Positions 45,401-53,780 of a stretch of DNA of 64,000 nucleotides are shown piece after piece. The translations under genes were made by a program, and so were the position numbers. Origin of the DNA: UBA6059 sp964351595 (lineage in GTDB: Bacteria; Bacteroidota; Bacteroidia; Cytophagales; Cyclobacteriaceae); assembly GCA_964351595.1 (NCBI GenBank), contig CAYGOT010000003.1, forward strand, positions 62,001 through 126,000, given 5' to 3'. The notes under the pieces are model-generated. The model was given only the letters and a program-made list of their open reading frames with translations, was not told the DNA's origin and did not search any database. How positions within the stretch are numbered: position 1 is the stretch's first letter; the number at the start of each line of letters is the position of its first letter.

Positions 45401-48400
45401 ATTGGTACTAGCGGAATAAACTTTACCAATTGGACGATAAGTCTTGAAGATGGTAGTGGCGACCTGATTGACCAGAGCCTTGAGGCAGGAGGAGCCTTTG
45501 TTAATTCTAATTATGTAGGGACTGGGAGTTTTTTGTCAACCCAGGCAGGGGATTATTTGGTTCTCGGAAATGTAACCGGATCCGGTACCGCTCAGATGAA
45601 TAACGATGTGCTGCTAACCTTAAAAGATGCTTATGGTACTACCATTGATCAGGTGCAATTAGGAGGAGGAACGGGTGAGGCACCAAGCGGGGCAAACTCT
45701 AGCGTGGATCAGGAATCGGTGGCCCGTATTCCTAACGGAACGGACACAGACGCGGATGACATGGATTTTGAGAAAGCTGAAGCCACTCTCGGCAGAGAGA
45801 ATTTTGTTGTCCCGTTAGCAAGTCCTGGCTATGGGTTGGATTTTGATGGGACTGATGAATACGTAGATCTTGCTCTGATTGATCTAGGAGCTGTAGACGG
45901 AGACGCCATGACCATTGAGGCTTGGGTAAAGCCAGACAACATAACAACTATAGAGCAGTACCGGCACATTGCGCGCCAAGAGTTGGATTGGATTCTGGCC
46001 TTTCAGGATTTTGGGGTGATTTTGTCCTTCGGTCTGGAAACTTCTGATGGGTACTCGGAGCTAGATGTCTCCATTACTCCCGGAGATTACACCGATGGAA
46101 ATTGGCATCATATTGCGGCGGTCTATGATGGTACCAATAAGTATCTATACTCTGATGGTGTTTTAATAGGTACGGAGGTAAAAATAGGAGATATTGAGTT
46201 TAGCTCAACAAGCAATACCATTGGAAGTAATCAAGGAGGTAGTCAATTTTTTGATGGCCAAATGGATGAGATAAGATTCTGGAGTGATGCTCGAACCCAC
46301 GAAGAAATCCTTGAAAATATGTTCAAAACCTTAGATGGTTCAGAAGATAATCTCGTTGCTTATTATGATTTTGATCAAACCACAGGTTCTACACTACCGG
46401 ATCTTGCAGGGAGCAACGATGGAACATTGACCAACATGGAGAATGCTGATTGGGGTACTACCGATTGGCCAACTTTCGTCACCAATCAAGCCATAGTCAA
46501 TCCCAGCATAGGAGCTGATGTCACATCGGGTGCTTCCGAAGCGTTAACCATTAGTGAAGGAGGCTTCCTCAACAGTGACGGTGATTTTGTTTTGATAGGC
46601 CATGACAATAGCGACTATGGCGTAACAACATCAGATCTAACCTCTACTACTCTACTGACTAACCGCTATGATCGGAGCTGGCATCTGATCAAAAATGATG
46701 TCGCAAATACTGCCGGAGATTCTATCACTTTCAGCTTTAACATAGCGGCAGAGCCTGACAGTCTGATTAACTACTACCTGCTAGAGCGAACGGGAACCTC
46801 AGGCGATTTTGAGGTCACGCCTATCGTTGGGTATCAACCGGGAGCCAATTCAGTCGACTTTACGGTTGATGTAGACTCACTTACAAATGAGCAATACTAC
46901 ACGCTTGGGTGGTCTGATCCAGGGGCTGGTAACGTACTAGACTTTGCTGGAAGTAGTAATTATGTGACCATTGCGGATGACAACTCTCTCGATCTCGTGG
47001 GAACCGCTAGCTGGGAGTTTTGGATGAAAGTTGATGATATTACTGATTTTCATGTCATTCTGGATAAAAGAACAACTTCCGGGGTTGATGATGCATTTAC
47101 AATAGGTTTCAACTTGGGAGGAGGTGCCATAGGGAGTAATTTTGGAATAGAAGTGGGCGGAGGTTTTGGAGCCTCTATCGATCGGGATTTATTTGTGGAT
47201 GATACCTGGCATCATGTTGTCATTGTTTTTGACAAAAATGCAACTGACAATTTTCTATTCTATCTTGACGGACTTCCCAGGACACTGGAGACTTCATTTG
47301 ATCTGGATGCCGACCTGACTAACTCTTCTCAAGAACTAATCATAGGAAGAGGTAATAATGCTACGGGAACTACCATCAACGGCTCTATTGATGAAGTCAG
47401 GATTTGGTCTGACGTTAGGACACAATCGGAAATCTTAAATTCCATGTATACCAATCTGGTCGGGGACGAATCTAATTTGGTTGCCTACTACCGATTCAAT
47501 GAAGGCATTGGTAATGACCCTTATAACCTACCCGATATTAGCGGTAACAACAACAATGGTCAGCTAGTCAATTTTGACAACCTAGACAATACAACTGCTA
47601 CTTCCAACTACGTCCTAGCGGACAGAGGCTTTTTTGAAGACAATGTCGTCATCATTAATACTGACACTGACATTTTGACGAATAGCTCCGATGAACTAGC
47701 GTTGACCAGTACCACTTCAGACTTTCTTCAGGATGATGGTGACTTTATCAGATGGGGGCATGATGGCGGTGATTTCTCTGAGGTGGCCACTGACCTACCG
47801 GCTAACTCAAATCTTGCCGCCCGCATATCCAAGACATGGAACATTTCTAAAGGGGATGTAAGCACCAACCATGGTCGGGTCACTTTTGCTTTCAACCTGG
47901 ATACTCCTCCCGATCCTGACTATACTTATTACCTGCTACAGCGATCTGGATCTTCCGGTGATTTCAGCATCACTGAAGTATTGGGCGCTTATCCTGATAC
48001 TGACAGTGTCAAATTCACGGTAGATGCTTCACAGATAGTAAGCAACAGCTACTATACGCTGGGAAGGTCTGCGGCTGGGCCTGGTCATGCACTGGATTTT
48101 GATGGGGCGAATGATCATATTTCGGTCAGTGATAACGCCGATTTGGATATCACTGGTGAGCTTACGCTTGAGTCTTGGGTCAGTTTAAATACCCTTCCAC
48201 CAGATGCCAATGAAGGAATTGTTGCCAAATATCTCGGTACTGGTGACCAACGATCCTATTCGCTTGAAGTGAATACGTCTGGCAATGTTGTTTTCAACAT
48301 CAGTGATGATGGCACGGACGTAACAAGCCTGACAAGCGCAACTGTACTTGCCACAGACCAAATGACTCAGGTGTCGGCAGTTTACGATCCGGGCAACTCT

Positions 48401-50935
48401 ATGTCCATCTATATCAATGGTGTTTTGGATGCCACCAGTTCCACTTCTATTCCAGCTAGTATTTTCTCAAGCACAGCTAACCTTTGGATAGGCGCATCTA
48501 CCGAAATCAATGCTGACAGCCTACTCAATGGTGTCATCGACGAAGTACGCATTTGGGATGATGTTCGTACGGCTGACGAAATCAATGACAACATCTACAG
48601 ATCACTGGATGTTGCTAACGAATCGAATCTTGTCGCCTATTACAAATTCGATGATGGTATTGCCTCTGGCACCAACTCCAATGCCGACAGCTTGGCAGAC
48701 TATTCGGGTAACGATCACGTGGGTGTACTTACCAACGTTTCACTATCTGGAATTGCTTCTAATTGGCTGCTCTCAGAAGTGCCTCTGGCTGACGAATCAG
48801 TCGTAGACGCACTGGACGGCCCGGGCAATGCACTGAGTTTTGATGGGGACAATGATCATGTGATCATCGATGATGCTGATCAACTGGACATCACCGGAGC
48901 GATTACGCTGGAAGCCTGGGTCAACCTGACTACCCCCCCTTCTGCCGACGATGAAGGTATTGTCTCTAAATACCTGGCCGCAGGAAATGAACAATCCTAT
49001 AGCCTTGAGATCAACACTTCAGGTAATGCTCAATTGGCCATATCTGCCAATGGAAGCAATCGTGCCGAGGTAGTGGGCAGTATGATCGTGCCTACCGGCG
49101 AATGGACACACATTGTCGGTGCATTCGAACCTTCCGGTAGGATGGCCATCTACGTCAATGGCATCCTGGACAATGAAATCACTAGCAGCATACCCACGAC
49201 TATTTATAGTGGCTCAGCGGACGTGTGGATAGGCGCTACAGAGGTGATCAATGCTGACAATGCTCTCGAGGCATCCATAGATGAAGTCCGAATTTGGAAT
49301 GTAGCCAGAACGACCGTGGAAATCCAGGACAACATGTTTAAGGAACTGGTCGGCGATGAATCGGGATTAGTTGCCTACTACGTTTTTGATGAGCTCGATG
49401 CAACTACGACCACTACCCTCCCAGACCTGGCAGGAACCAATGATGGTACTTTGACAAATATGGCCGACCCTGTGAACAACTGGGTATCGGCTGCTAGTCG
49501 CGAGCCGTTTAAGAACTTACAAATCGCTTCATGGAATGCCGTCTCCACTTGGAAGTCTAGCGCAGTTCCTGACGCTATCACAGCTGTTTCTGATGTCAAC
49601 CAGGACGTTACTTTAGCTAGTCCTGTAGATGTTGATTTTCTCAATATCAACTCAGGCATAACGCTGACGCTTGATGCTGACCTTACAGTAAATGGAAATC
49701 TGATCAACAACGGTACGATCACAGGTGATGGCACGCTGATCCTGGTCGGCACTACCCCCCGAATCTATGGTGGGACAGTCGGCAATCTACAGTTGAGCTC
49801 GGCTGACGTTACTCTCAAGTCCAATACCACGATCACCGGAGAACTAGACCTTAGTAGCAATAGCACGCTCGACATTGACGATTATGATCTTACGATCAAT
49901 ACGATTACCGGATTTAGCGAAACTGCTTACATCGAGACCAAAGACTTCAATGAAAGTGCCGGATTTGTCATCAAGTCTCTGGCGCTGGCAGACGGTGATT
50001 TTACCTTTCCGATAGGGTCTAGTGGGTCCTATACTCCCCTAACGGTAAAAAATCTTGGCACTACCGGAAACATTCAAGCCCGCGTATTTGACGACACCTA
50101 CGCTCAGGGTACCAGTGGTGTGATCATTGATACTGAGAAAGAAGTCAATAAATCCTGGGAGATCAATGGCGATGCAGGGGTCAATGTGACCATCACACTA
50201 CAATGGAATAGTGAAAACGAGGATCCCAATTATGCTTCTGCTCGATCGACCGCCTACCTCAGTAAGAACAATTATGACTGGTGGCGCAAAGTGACACCCG
50301 ATGTGGGTGTGACCGGATCAGATCCCTATCAGATTACTGCCTCCGGGATTCAGACTTTCTCAGTATTCGGTACGGGTACGGAGGACTCTTCCCTACCGGT
50401 AACCTGGATGGCTTTCGAAGCTTTTGAGAATGAAGACCAAGAAGTGGAGCTTCATTGGTCTACCGCATCAGAGCTCAACAATGATCGATTTGAGATTGAG
50501 AAGTCGTTTGATGGAAGGACATTCCACGTGATTGGTCAAATCGTAGGAAATGGTACGACCAATTCTATGAGTGATTACCAGTTCACAGATACCGACCCTT
50601 TCAATGGAATAAACTACTATCGACTTAGACAAGTGGACTATGACGGGACGGATGACTACTCTGAATTAGTATCGGTGTTTGTGGACGTTCAGCGGGAGTA
50701 TAATATCACATTATCACCTAATCCTACATTTGATGTTACCACTTTGAGCATTGAGTGGGAAAGCGATGATGACTATGCGGTTGGCATATTCGACATGATG
50801 GGCAGAAACCTTGGGGTAGTTCACTCGAAGTTCTCAAAGCTCAATCTGGACTTATCGACACTTCCCAAGGGAATGTACATTATCAAGATTCACACTGGTG
50901 ATAGAGTGGTTGCTAGGAAATTGATTAAGCACTAG
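39401..50935 (+). CDS. giant T9SS-exported surface protein with beta-helix, lamin-tail-like and LamG domains
   Basis: 3844 residues. Signal peptide MFSSPFLQRSILLTMLFAFS... (cleavage about 26). About 30-1060: right-handed parallel beta-helix in three blocks, the second and third restarting with near-identical openings (AGFQPDLDSLYVGTSG at about 487; AGFQPDISTLHVGSSG at about 947). About 1210-1580: a concanavalin-like domain followed by a region typical of Bacteroidota adhesins (ERIESYLAIKYGITL). Three lamin-tail-like domains begin about 1607, 1786 and 1961 (VLINEIVAEP / VLINEVVTDP). Four LamG domains begin about 2142, 2510, 2893 and 3141 (ALDFDGANDHI, YYKFDDG). About 3665-3765: an FnIII-like stretch, then the type IX sorting domain (SPNPTFDV ... 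PKGMYIIKIHTGD ... RKLIKH) from about 3770. Extremely Asp-, Ser- and Thr-rich. Likely an adhesin or glycan-binding surface protein exported by the T9SS. Confidence 0.9.
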   Translation: MFSSPFLQRSILLTMLFAFSSLTVLSQIIYVDANTGDDSDDGSTPALAKLTIQAAINIATSGDRIIVAAGTYAESLTIDENVSLEGPNVSIAGDDGSRLTEAIIEPSSQDNAINVTAADVTIVGFQIGVVNVDAGIGAVNPGDLTIQNNVINADSVGVSLYGSISLSGSININDNLITLSDFETVSSSTITSGIVLYGLSGSVDVSLSDNVYSGGAQGIFVFGCLSSNILDISNESITDAIRGMSVFSWDGNVTRASSTLMVNNMTVASMAEPITPISNFPQAGIYFYTDGSSTDSHIITATVDNSTFSDSENSDSDYAGIICGDFSSADYVASLQDITINESTFSDNENRGIQIRGQNTNVSINRSTFQNNGFDPYSTGGNHGFHVVVRNDAIATIANSIFVNPPSQTNDQFDGLSIQSGSSLTITNSFFNQNGNGMLAGTSGINLSSNYFSSIDESEIDNLVGSGNDFTPWIANSADTDMGTAGFQPDLDSLYVGTSGTQTGSTGRVDEAISLVDANGSIIINAGTYTETVSANKAVNLLGANVDIPASSPRIAETIINPGSLLTAITVTSNAVTIDGIQLGNSNVSSNANIGIAAFGFTNANISNNIIYADSTGLQVGVGSTGSINVDNNHIEMLGVVNSNTYASIGISAVNLSNTIDLNIEDNDLLNASFGIIGFGLTSDNVFSISGGDFSGCTQGIVITNTDGGGNFSRSIAEIEDVTMSAFADPGGGLTVPDAQAGIYIGTFSDGSTTTVNDSVEVSITNVDISGTGDTGTDYAAINVVDFGGVFPFITNDGISVNVTVTSSNLHDNLNRGFTLRGVNATATLTRNTLTDNTNAGVVVSRLGYIELNNNFITNPGTGTPRALVAQTDGTMTARDNNIDAGNGSLADGQDADDKIDLSRNYLGTTVEGTISGLVDNANSDFTPWIASGTDTNPSFAGFQPDISTLHVGSSGDQTSGDRIQEGHDLVDTLGTVIINAADYDETLTVTKDISIDPAASATIDNITTNGGNLSILADFEIENTLTLTSGVVDMDLDDGDKSDDPVLTLNGPVAGSFSDDSHIEGKLAYQLISGTFDFPVGDDGEYRPVVVAPTNFPSSFEVAHVAAAPSNIASLQSLIGTGSPAIQSVLEDRYWTINTFDSPGSTDVTLQVSDSDMEIEPGVLSMVRDNAGTWEEQGSIMESGTTIVDVEATATGFGDFSLISAFGMAPGNVSSGLQMWLKADAGTSTTTDNTDITLWSDMSGVGTDAGGTTNFPLFRDDPSFNFNFNPVIVTNGVDDTLASIIDPIADSDDFTLFMVSDNEDMVTRGASGAGDGWSIRSFSSVTTTSGGVVQEDVTGLPATSTPTIHTLSFDQGTSLSGYRNGTAGTPDNSVGSDLQNSTDSLNIGIDDTNFESGSIAELIMYNTVFGGTERERIESYLAIKYGITLSDDYLASDGGTVWNTTTNAGYNNDIAGIGRDDFSGLDQRKSRTINADSLVTMALDDLDAPTAFADNDAWLVWGNDDGLTTFTASIDNAHAGTSSQMERIWRVQETGTVGTVELALNETASAETVSLIVHPSDDAFPNDASRQVYEMVYSSITNDYRVTVDLTNGDYFTFAEGPVGGIPAVLISEVITDPQQQWQESGFADPSPGGAGPYDSDDDWVELYVTEDNLNLTNWSIEIIDGTNVEGSLFAGGAFAISNYNSLTGGLLQATDSGDFVVLGEMSVGAMNPSAHIVLRDENGNVVDQVRFYASGDAGTGFSGDSDDITDESVTRLLQGTDTNDDSEDFVKTTATLGSLNSPTGIVLINEIVAEPRTDWSTNNFDGTDGLSTVSPVDEWVELYIASDSINLEGWTISFPGFSGDLTSTGAFDVANYIPTGGGSFTNTRIGDYLVLGNPDGSNSMDESSDIVVILRDAYGTEVDRVTLGNDADEAPNGESTNQQNESISRYTNATDTDTDNEDFIKTIATLGTSNSPTGTVLINEVVTDPYLDWSTDGFTGIIGDGLASADVDEWIELYIGTSGINFTNWTISLEDGSGDLIDQSLEAGGAFVNSNYVGTGSFLSTQAGDYLVLGNVTGSGTAQMNNDVLLTLKDAYGTTIDQVQLGGGTGEAPSGANSSVDQESVARIPNGTDTDADDMDFEKAEATLGRENFVVPLASPGYGLDFDGTDEYVDLALIDLGAVDGDAMTIEAWVKPDNITTIEQYRHIARQELDWILAFQDFGVILSFGLETSDGYSELDVSITPGDYTDGNWHHIAAVYDGTNKYLYSDGVLIGTEVKIGDIEFSSTSNTIGSNQGGSQFFDGQMDEIRFWSDARTHEEILENMFKTLDGSEDNLVAYYDFDQTTGSTLPDLAGSNDGTLTNMENADWGTTDWPTFVTNQAIVNPSIGADVTSGASEALTISEGGFLNSDGDFVLIGHDNSDYGVTTSDLTSTTLLTNRYDRSWHLIKNDVANTAGDSITFSFNIAAEPDSLINYYLLERTGTSGDFEVTPIVGYQPGANSVDFTVDVDSLTNEQYYTLGWSDPGAGNVLDFAGSSNYVTIADDNSLDLVGTASWEFWMKVDDITDFHVILDKRTTSGVDDAFTIGFNLGGGAIGSNFGIEVGGGFGASIDRDLFVDDTWHHVVIVFDKNATDNFLFYLDGLPRTLETSFDLDADLTNSSQELIIGRGNNATGTTINGSIDEVRIWSDVRTQSEILNSMYTNLVGDESNLVAYYRFNEGIGNDPYNLPDISGNNNNGQLVNFDNLDNTTATSNYVLADRGFFEDNVVIINTDTDILTNSSDELALTSTTSDFLQDDGDFIRWGHDGGDFSEVATDLPANSNLAARISKTWNISKGDVSTNHGRVTFAFNLDTPPDPDYTYYLLQRSGSSGDFSITEVLGAYPDTDSVKFTVDASQIVSNSYYTLGRSAAGPGHALDFDGANDHISVSDNADLDITGELTLESWVSLNTLPPDANEGIVAKYLGTGDQRSYSLEVNTSGNVVFNISDDGTDVTSLTSATVLATDQMTQVSAVYDPGNSMSIYINGVLDATSSTSIPASIFSSTANLWIGASTEINADSLLNGVIDEVRIWDDVRTADEINDNIYRSLDVANESNLVAYYKFDDGIASGTNSNADSLADYSGNDHVGVLTNVSLSGIASNWLLSEVPLADESVVDALDGPGNALSFDGDNDHVIIDDADQLDITGAITLEAWVNLTTPPSADDEGIVSKYLAAGNEQSYSLEINTSGNAQLAISANGSNRAEVVGSMIVPTGEWTHIVGAFEPSGRMAIYVNGILDNEITSSIPTTIYSGSADVWIGATEVINADNALEASIDEVRIWNVARTTVEIQDNMFKELVGDESGLVAYYVFDELDATTTTTLPDLAGTNDGTLTNMADPVNNWVSAASREPFKNLQIASWNAVSTWKSSAVPDAITAVSDVNQDVTLASPVDVDFLNINSGITLTLDADLTVNGNLINNGTITGDGTLILVGTTPRIYGGTVGNLQLSSADVTLKSNTTITGELDLSSNSTLDIDDYDLTINTITGFSETAYIETKDFNESAGFVIKSLALADGDFTFPIGSSGSYTPLTVKNLGTTGNIQARVFDDTYAQGTSGVIIDTEKEVNKSWEINGDAGVNVTITLQWNSENEDPNYASARSTAYLSKNNYDWWRKVTPDVGVTGSDPYQITASGIQTFSVFGTGTEDSSLPVTWMAFEAFENEDQEVELHWSTASELNNDRFEIEKSFDGRTFHVIGQIVGNGTTNSMSDYQFTDTDPFNGINYYRLRQVDYDGTDDYSELVSVFVDVQREYNITLSPNPTFDVTTLSIEWESDDDYAVGIFDMMGRNLGVVHSKFSKLNLDLSTLPKGMYIIKIHTGDRVVARKLIKH

Positions 50936-50977
50936 CCTTCCATAGCGACGGGTTTAAACCCGTCGCTATGGAAGGCT
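50934..50977. repeat. perfect 44-bp palindrome between convergent genes
   Basis: Two 22-base arms, exact reverse complements with no loop, centred on GGGTTTAAACCC (50950-50961) and flanked by TAGCGAC / GTCGCTA. It overlaps the last two bases of the giant gene's stop codon. No T-run follows in either direction. Probably a dispersed palindromic element that may also act as a two-way terminator or mRNA stabiliser. Confidence 0.8.
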
Positions 50978-51002
50978 CAGATTGACTTCTGCCACTTTCA
51001 AC

Positions 51003-52832
51003 TCATTTATACCCTTGAGCCTGGAGCCCAAACAATTCAGCATAGCGTCCACCAGCTTGGAGCAGCTCTTCATGCGTACCTAGTTCCTTCCTCGTACCAT
51101 TTTCCAGGACCAGAATGCGATCCGCCATCCTCACCGTTGAAAATCTGTGTGAAATAAGAACAGAGGTCTTGCCCTTGGTCAGTTCTGTAAATCGCTGAAA
51201 GACCTCATGCTCCGCGCGCGCATCCAGTGCAGCTGTTGGTTCGTCGAGTATGAGCAGCTGTGCATCGCGCATGTAAGCCCGGCCAAGTGCTATCTTTTGC
51301 CACTGCCCACCGGATAGATCTACGCCATTGTGAAAACGCCTCCCCAGCATCTGGTCAAACTGATCCGGAAGCCCTTCGATCACTGGCTTTGCCATACTTT
51401 TATCAGCCGCCTCATTGATTCTTGATCCATTCTCCTGCAAGTCAATATTCCCTACCGCAATGTTTTGACCGGCAGTAAACTGATATTTAACAAAATCCTG
51501 GAAGATCACACTCGTCATATTGCGCAGCGAGAGCGGATCGTATTCCTTGAGATCAATCCCATCCAGTCGGATCACCCCAGCACTTGGATCATAGAGCCTT
51601 ACCAGCAATTTCACCAGGGTCGTCTTGCCAGCGCCATTTTCCCCAACAAGCGCCAGCTTTTCCCCCGCCCTAATTTCAAAGCTTAAATTCTGGATGACAG
51701 GCTGTTCACTATTCTGGTAAGAGAAGCTTACGTTATCAAATGAAAACCCTGAACTAATAACCTTTGGTGCTGATACAGGTTTGTCCGCAATGGCTACCTG
51801 AGGTGCGATTTGAAAAAAGTCAAAGAAATCCTGAAGGTACATGGCCCCCTCAGCTACGGAGGAGAATTTATTGAGGATTCCTTCGAAGAGCGTTTTAAGT
51901 CTGTTGAAACTTCCCGCCAGGAATGTAAGGCTTCCTACCGTAATGGCCCCAGTCACCGCGCTGTAAACGATGAATACATATGCACCGTAATAGCCAACAC
52001 TTCCTATAGCGGCCAGTAGCAATCCCCAATACGCTCGCTTAACAGCTATTTGCTTCGTTTCCCGGTAATAGGCCGAGCTGACATCCCTGAAGCGATCGAC
52101 GAGGAAGCTACTCAGTCCAAAAATTTTCATCTCCTTGGCTGTCTCATCACTTGCTCCTGTGAACCTTAGGTAGTCCAGTTCTCTGCGCTGTGGGGTCCAG
52201 CTTCTGGTAAGTGAGTAGCTGATCGCATTGAAATGTGTCTCGCCAAGGAAAGCCGGTATGATCGCAATAATGACCAGGACTATCAGCCATGCGTTGAACG
52301 CAATGAGTCCGACCAGAAGAAAAAGAACAGTGATAAAGTCTTGAAGCTGACCAAAGACCTGAGACATGAGCACCGTTCGTCCAATAGTCTGTCTCCTTGC
52401 TCTTTCCAGCTTGTCATAAAACTGCGAGTCCTCGAATTGCGCCAGGTCAAGATTGGCGGCATGACTCATCAATCGGATAGAAGTGCTATTGGACAATAAA
52501 TCCCCCAACAAGCTGTCGGTTAATCCTATGGCTCTATTCAATAAATCCGATAATAGTATAATCCCAAACTCACTTCCTACGTACAACCAAAGGAGCGAAT
52601 AATCTGCTTCTGTTGCATTAGATTGAATAATAACCTCATCAATGATTAACTTACCTATGTACAGTGTAATGAGCGGAACTACAGACTTTACAAGCCTCAA
52701 GGATGCGTTAAGAAGCGTATATTTTGAGCTGGCTTCCCATACCATCGAAAAGAAGGGTCCTAGGTTCTTCAGCGCATCCCATCTATCACCCCAATTGACC
52801 GATTCTTTACTATTCGAAGATTTTATTGACAC
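51003..52832 (-). CDS. ABC exporter, fused permease and ATPase
   Basis: 609 residues. Six-helix exporter membrane domain about 30-330, then the ATPase: Walker A LVGENGAGKTTLVKLL, Q-loop SVIFQDFVKYQFTAG, signature LSGGQWQKIALGRAYM, Walker B LLILDEPTAALDA and switch His in LISHRFSTV. A half-transporter expected to work as a homodimer. The substrate is unknown; lipid, peptide or drug export are all possible. Convergent with the giant gene across the 44-bp palindrome; no partner gene adjoins it. Confidence 0.92.
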   Translation of the reverse strand: MSIKSSNSKESVNWGDRWDALKNLGPFFSMVWEASSKYTLLNASLRLVKSVVPLITLYIGKLIIDEVIIQSNATEADYSLLWLYVGSEFGIILLSDLLNRAIGLTDSLLGDLLSNSTSIRLMSHAANLDLAQFEDSQFYDKLERARRQTIGRTVLMSQVFGQLQDFITVLFLLVGLIAFNAWLIVLVIIAIIPAFLGETHFNAISYSLTRSWTPQRRELDYLRFTGASDETAKEMKIFGLSSFLVDRFRDVSSAYYRETKQIAVKRAYWGLLLAAIGSVGYYGAYVFIVYSAVTGAITVGSLTFLAGSFNRLKTLFEGILNKFSSVAEGAMYLQDFFDFFQIAPQVAIADKPVSAPKVISSGFSFDNVSFSYQNSEQPVIQNLSFEIRAGEKLALVGENGAGKTTLVKLLVRLYDPSAGVIRLDGIDLKEYDPLSLRNMTSVIFQDFVKYQFTAGQNIAVGNIDLQENGSRINEAADKSMAKPVIEGLPDQFDQMLGRRFHNGVDLSGGQWQKIALGRAYMRDAQLLILDEPTAALDARAEHEVFQRFTELTKGKTSVLISHRFSTVRMADRILVLENGTRKELGTHEELLQAGGRYAELFGLQAQGYK

Positions 52833-52947
52833 TAATTAGGAATATAATACTATTTTAATATTTAATTTTACTTTTCAAAGAAACATATCATTAAGAAGTC
52901 TCTTTCGTTATGTATATATTGCGAATAAATCCATTAACAAGTCGAGC

Positions 52948-53349
52948 ATGCTAACAGTTCAAGATCAAGTGAGTATTCTGGTGCACCTCTCAAGAGCAGA
53001 CAATGTTGTTGCAGAGTCTGAGGTAGAGCTAATTCACTATCTGGGAGAACGTCTTAAGCTGCCTCACGATGAGATAGATGACCTAATAAGCAATCCGCGA
53101 CCAGTACCCAATCTGAAGAATGTGCCCGAAGATGAGAGGTTCGATTATCTGTACAACATCATCCAGCTAATGAAGATAGATGGTAAGGTGACGCAGAGTG
53201 AAATTCAGTTTTGCGAGAGGGTCGCAGTAAGATTGGGATATTTACCAGGAGTTGTGGCGGATATGTCCGCATACATTTACAGCGATCCTAAGATTACCAC
53301 CAAGAGGTCATTTTTGAAGAAGATCGCTGATAACCATAAGACAAAATAG
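52948..53349 (+). CDS. TerB-like protein
   Basis: 133 residues, all helical, with the two acidic metal-binding loops of the TerB fold: VHLSRADNVVAESEVELI and QLMKIDGKVTQSEIQF. TerB-like domains occur in tellurite-resistance, phage-defence and chaperone (DjlA) proteins; here it is stand-alone with no ter genes near. Cytoplasmic. Its function in this context is unknown. It ends 32 bases before a bidirectional terminator. Confidence 0.78.
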   Translation: MLTVQDQVSILVHLSRADNVVAESEVELIHYLGERLKLPHDEIDDLISNPRPVPNLKNVPEDERFDYLYNIIQLMKIDGKVTQSEIQFCERVAVRLGYLPGVVADMSAYIYSDPKITTKRSFLKKIADNHKTK

Positions 53350-53350
53350 C

Positions 53351-53364
53351 GTCTCGAATGAGAC
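53351..53364. repeat. short hairpin GTCTC-GAAT-GAGAC
   Basis: Hairpin right after the TerB-like stop (GCGTCTC GAAT GAGACG). Its left half, TAGCGTCTCG, is the same as in the REP-like element at 10587-10609, so it may be a divergent member of that family. Confidence 0.4.
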
Positions 53365-53381
53365 GACACAGTTATAAATGT

Positions 53382-53407
53382 AAAAAGCCCCTTGCGGGGC
53401 TTTTTTT
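53382..53407. terminator. bidirectional rho-independent terminator
   Basis: AAAAAGCCCC, loop TTGC, GGGGCTTTTTTT. The 10-bp stem has A/T tracts on both sides, serving the TerB-like gene (plus) and the 84-residue gene (minus), whose stop codon begins at 53408. Confidence 0.85.
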
Positions 53408-53660
53408 AGTTCTGCTCAGAAATTGCTTTCTCTAGCGTATCAATTAGTTTCTTAGATACTTTTCTAGGACTTCCTTTCTTCACGTCTTTCAAAGCATCTA
53501 GTGCTTTGCCACCGATTTCATATAAACCAACTGGGTTGCTATCGTAGTTGTAACTACCGATTACCCAAGCCAGTTCTTCCTGGAGCGTTGGCTCTACACC
53601 AAGGGTCTCCAATTTCTCTTTTGCCTCTAGGCAAGCTTTCTCAATTAAAATTGCACTCAT
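53406..53660 (-). CDS. small conserved hypothetical protein (84 aa)
   Basis: Helical, soluble: ILIEKACLEAKEKLETLG, LQEELAWVIGSYNYDSNPVGLYEIG, ALDALKDVKKGSPRKVSKKLIDTLEKAI. A stand-alone gene whose stop lies inside the terminator's T-run. I do not recognise a named family; the EELAWVIGSYNYDxNPVGLYE segment looks conserved in pattern. No function is inferred. Confidence 0.6.
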   Translation of the reverse strand: MSAILIEKACLEAKEKLETLGVEPTLQEELAWVIGSYNYDSNPVGLYEIGGKALDALKDVKKGSPRKVSKKLIDTLEKAISEQN

Positions 53661-53780
53661 GATAAAAATGTCTTTGCTGTAATTATAAATTTCGCAGCAA
53701 AATTATTTCATTACCATCGAGATAAACAAGAGTTATATAAAATAATTGTTAAATTTTAAAAGGTGCAAACGATTTCTCAC

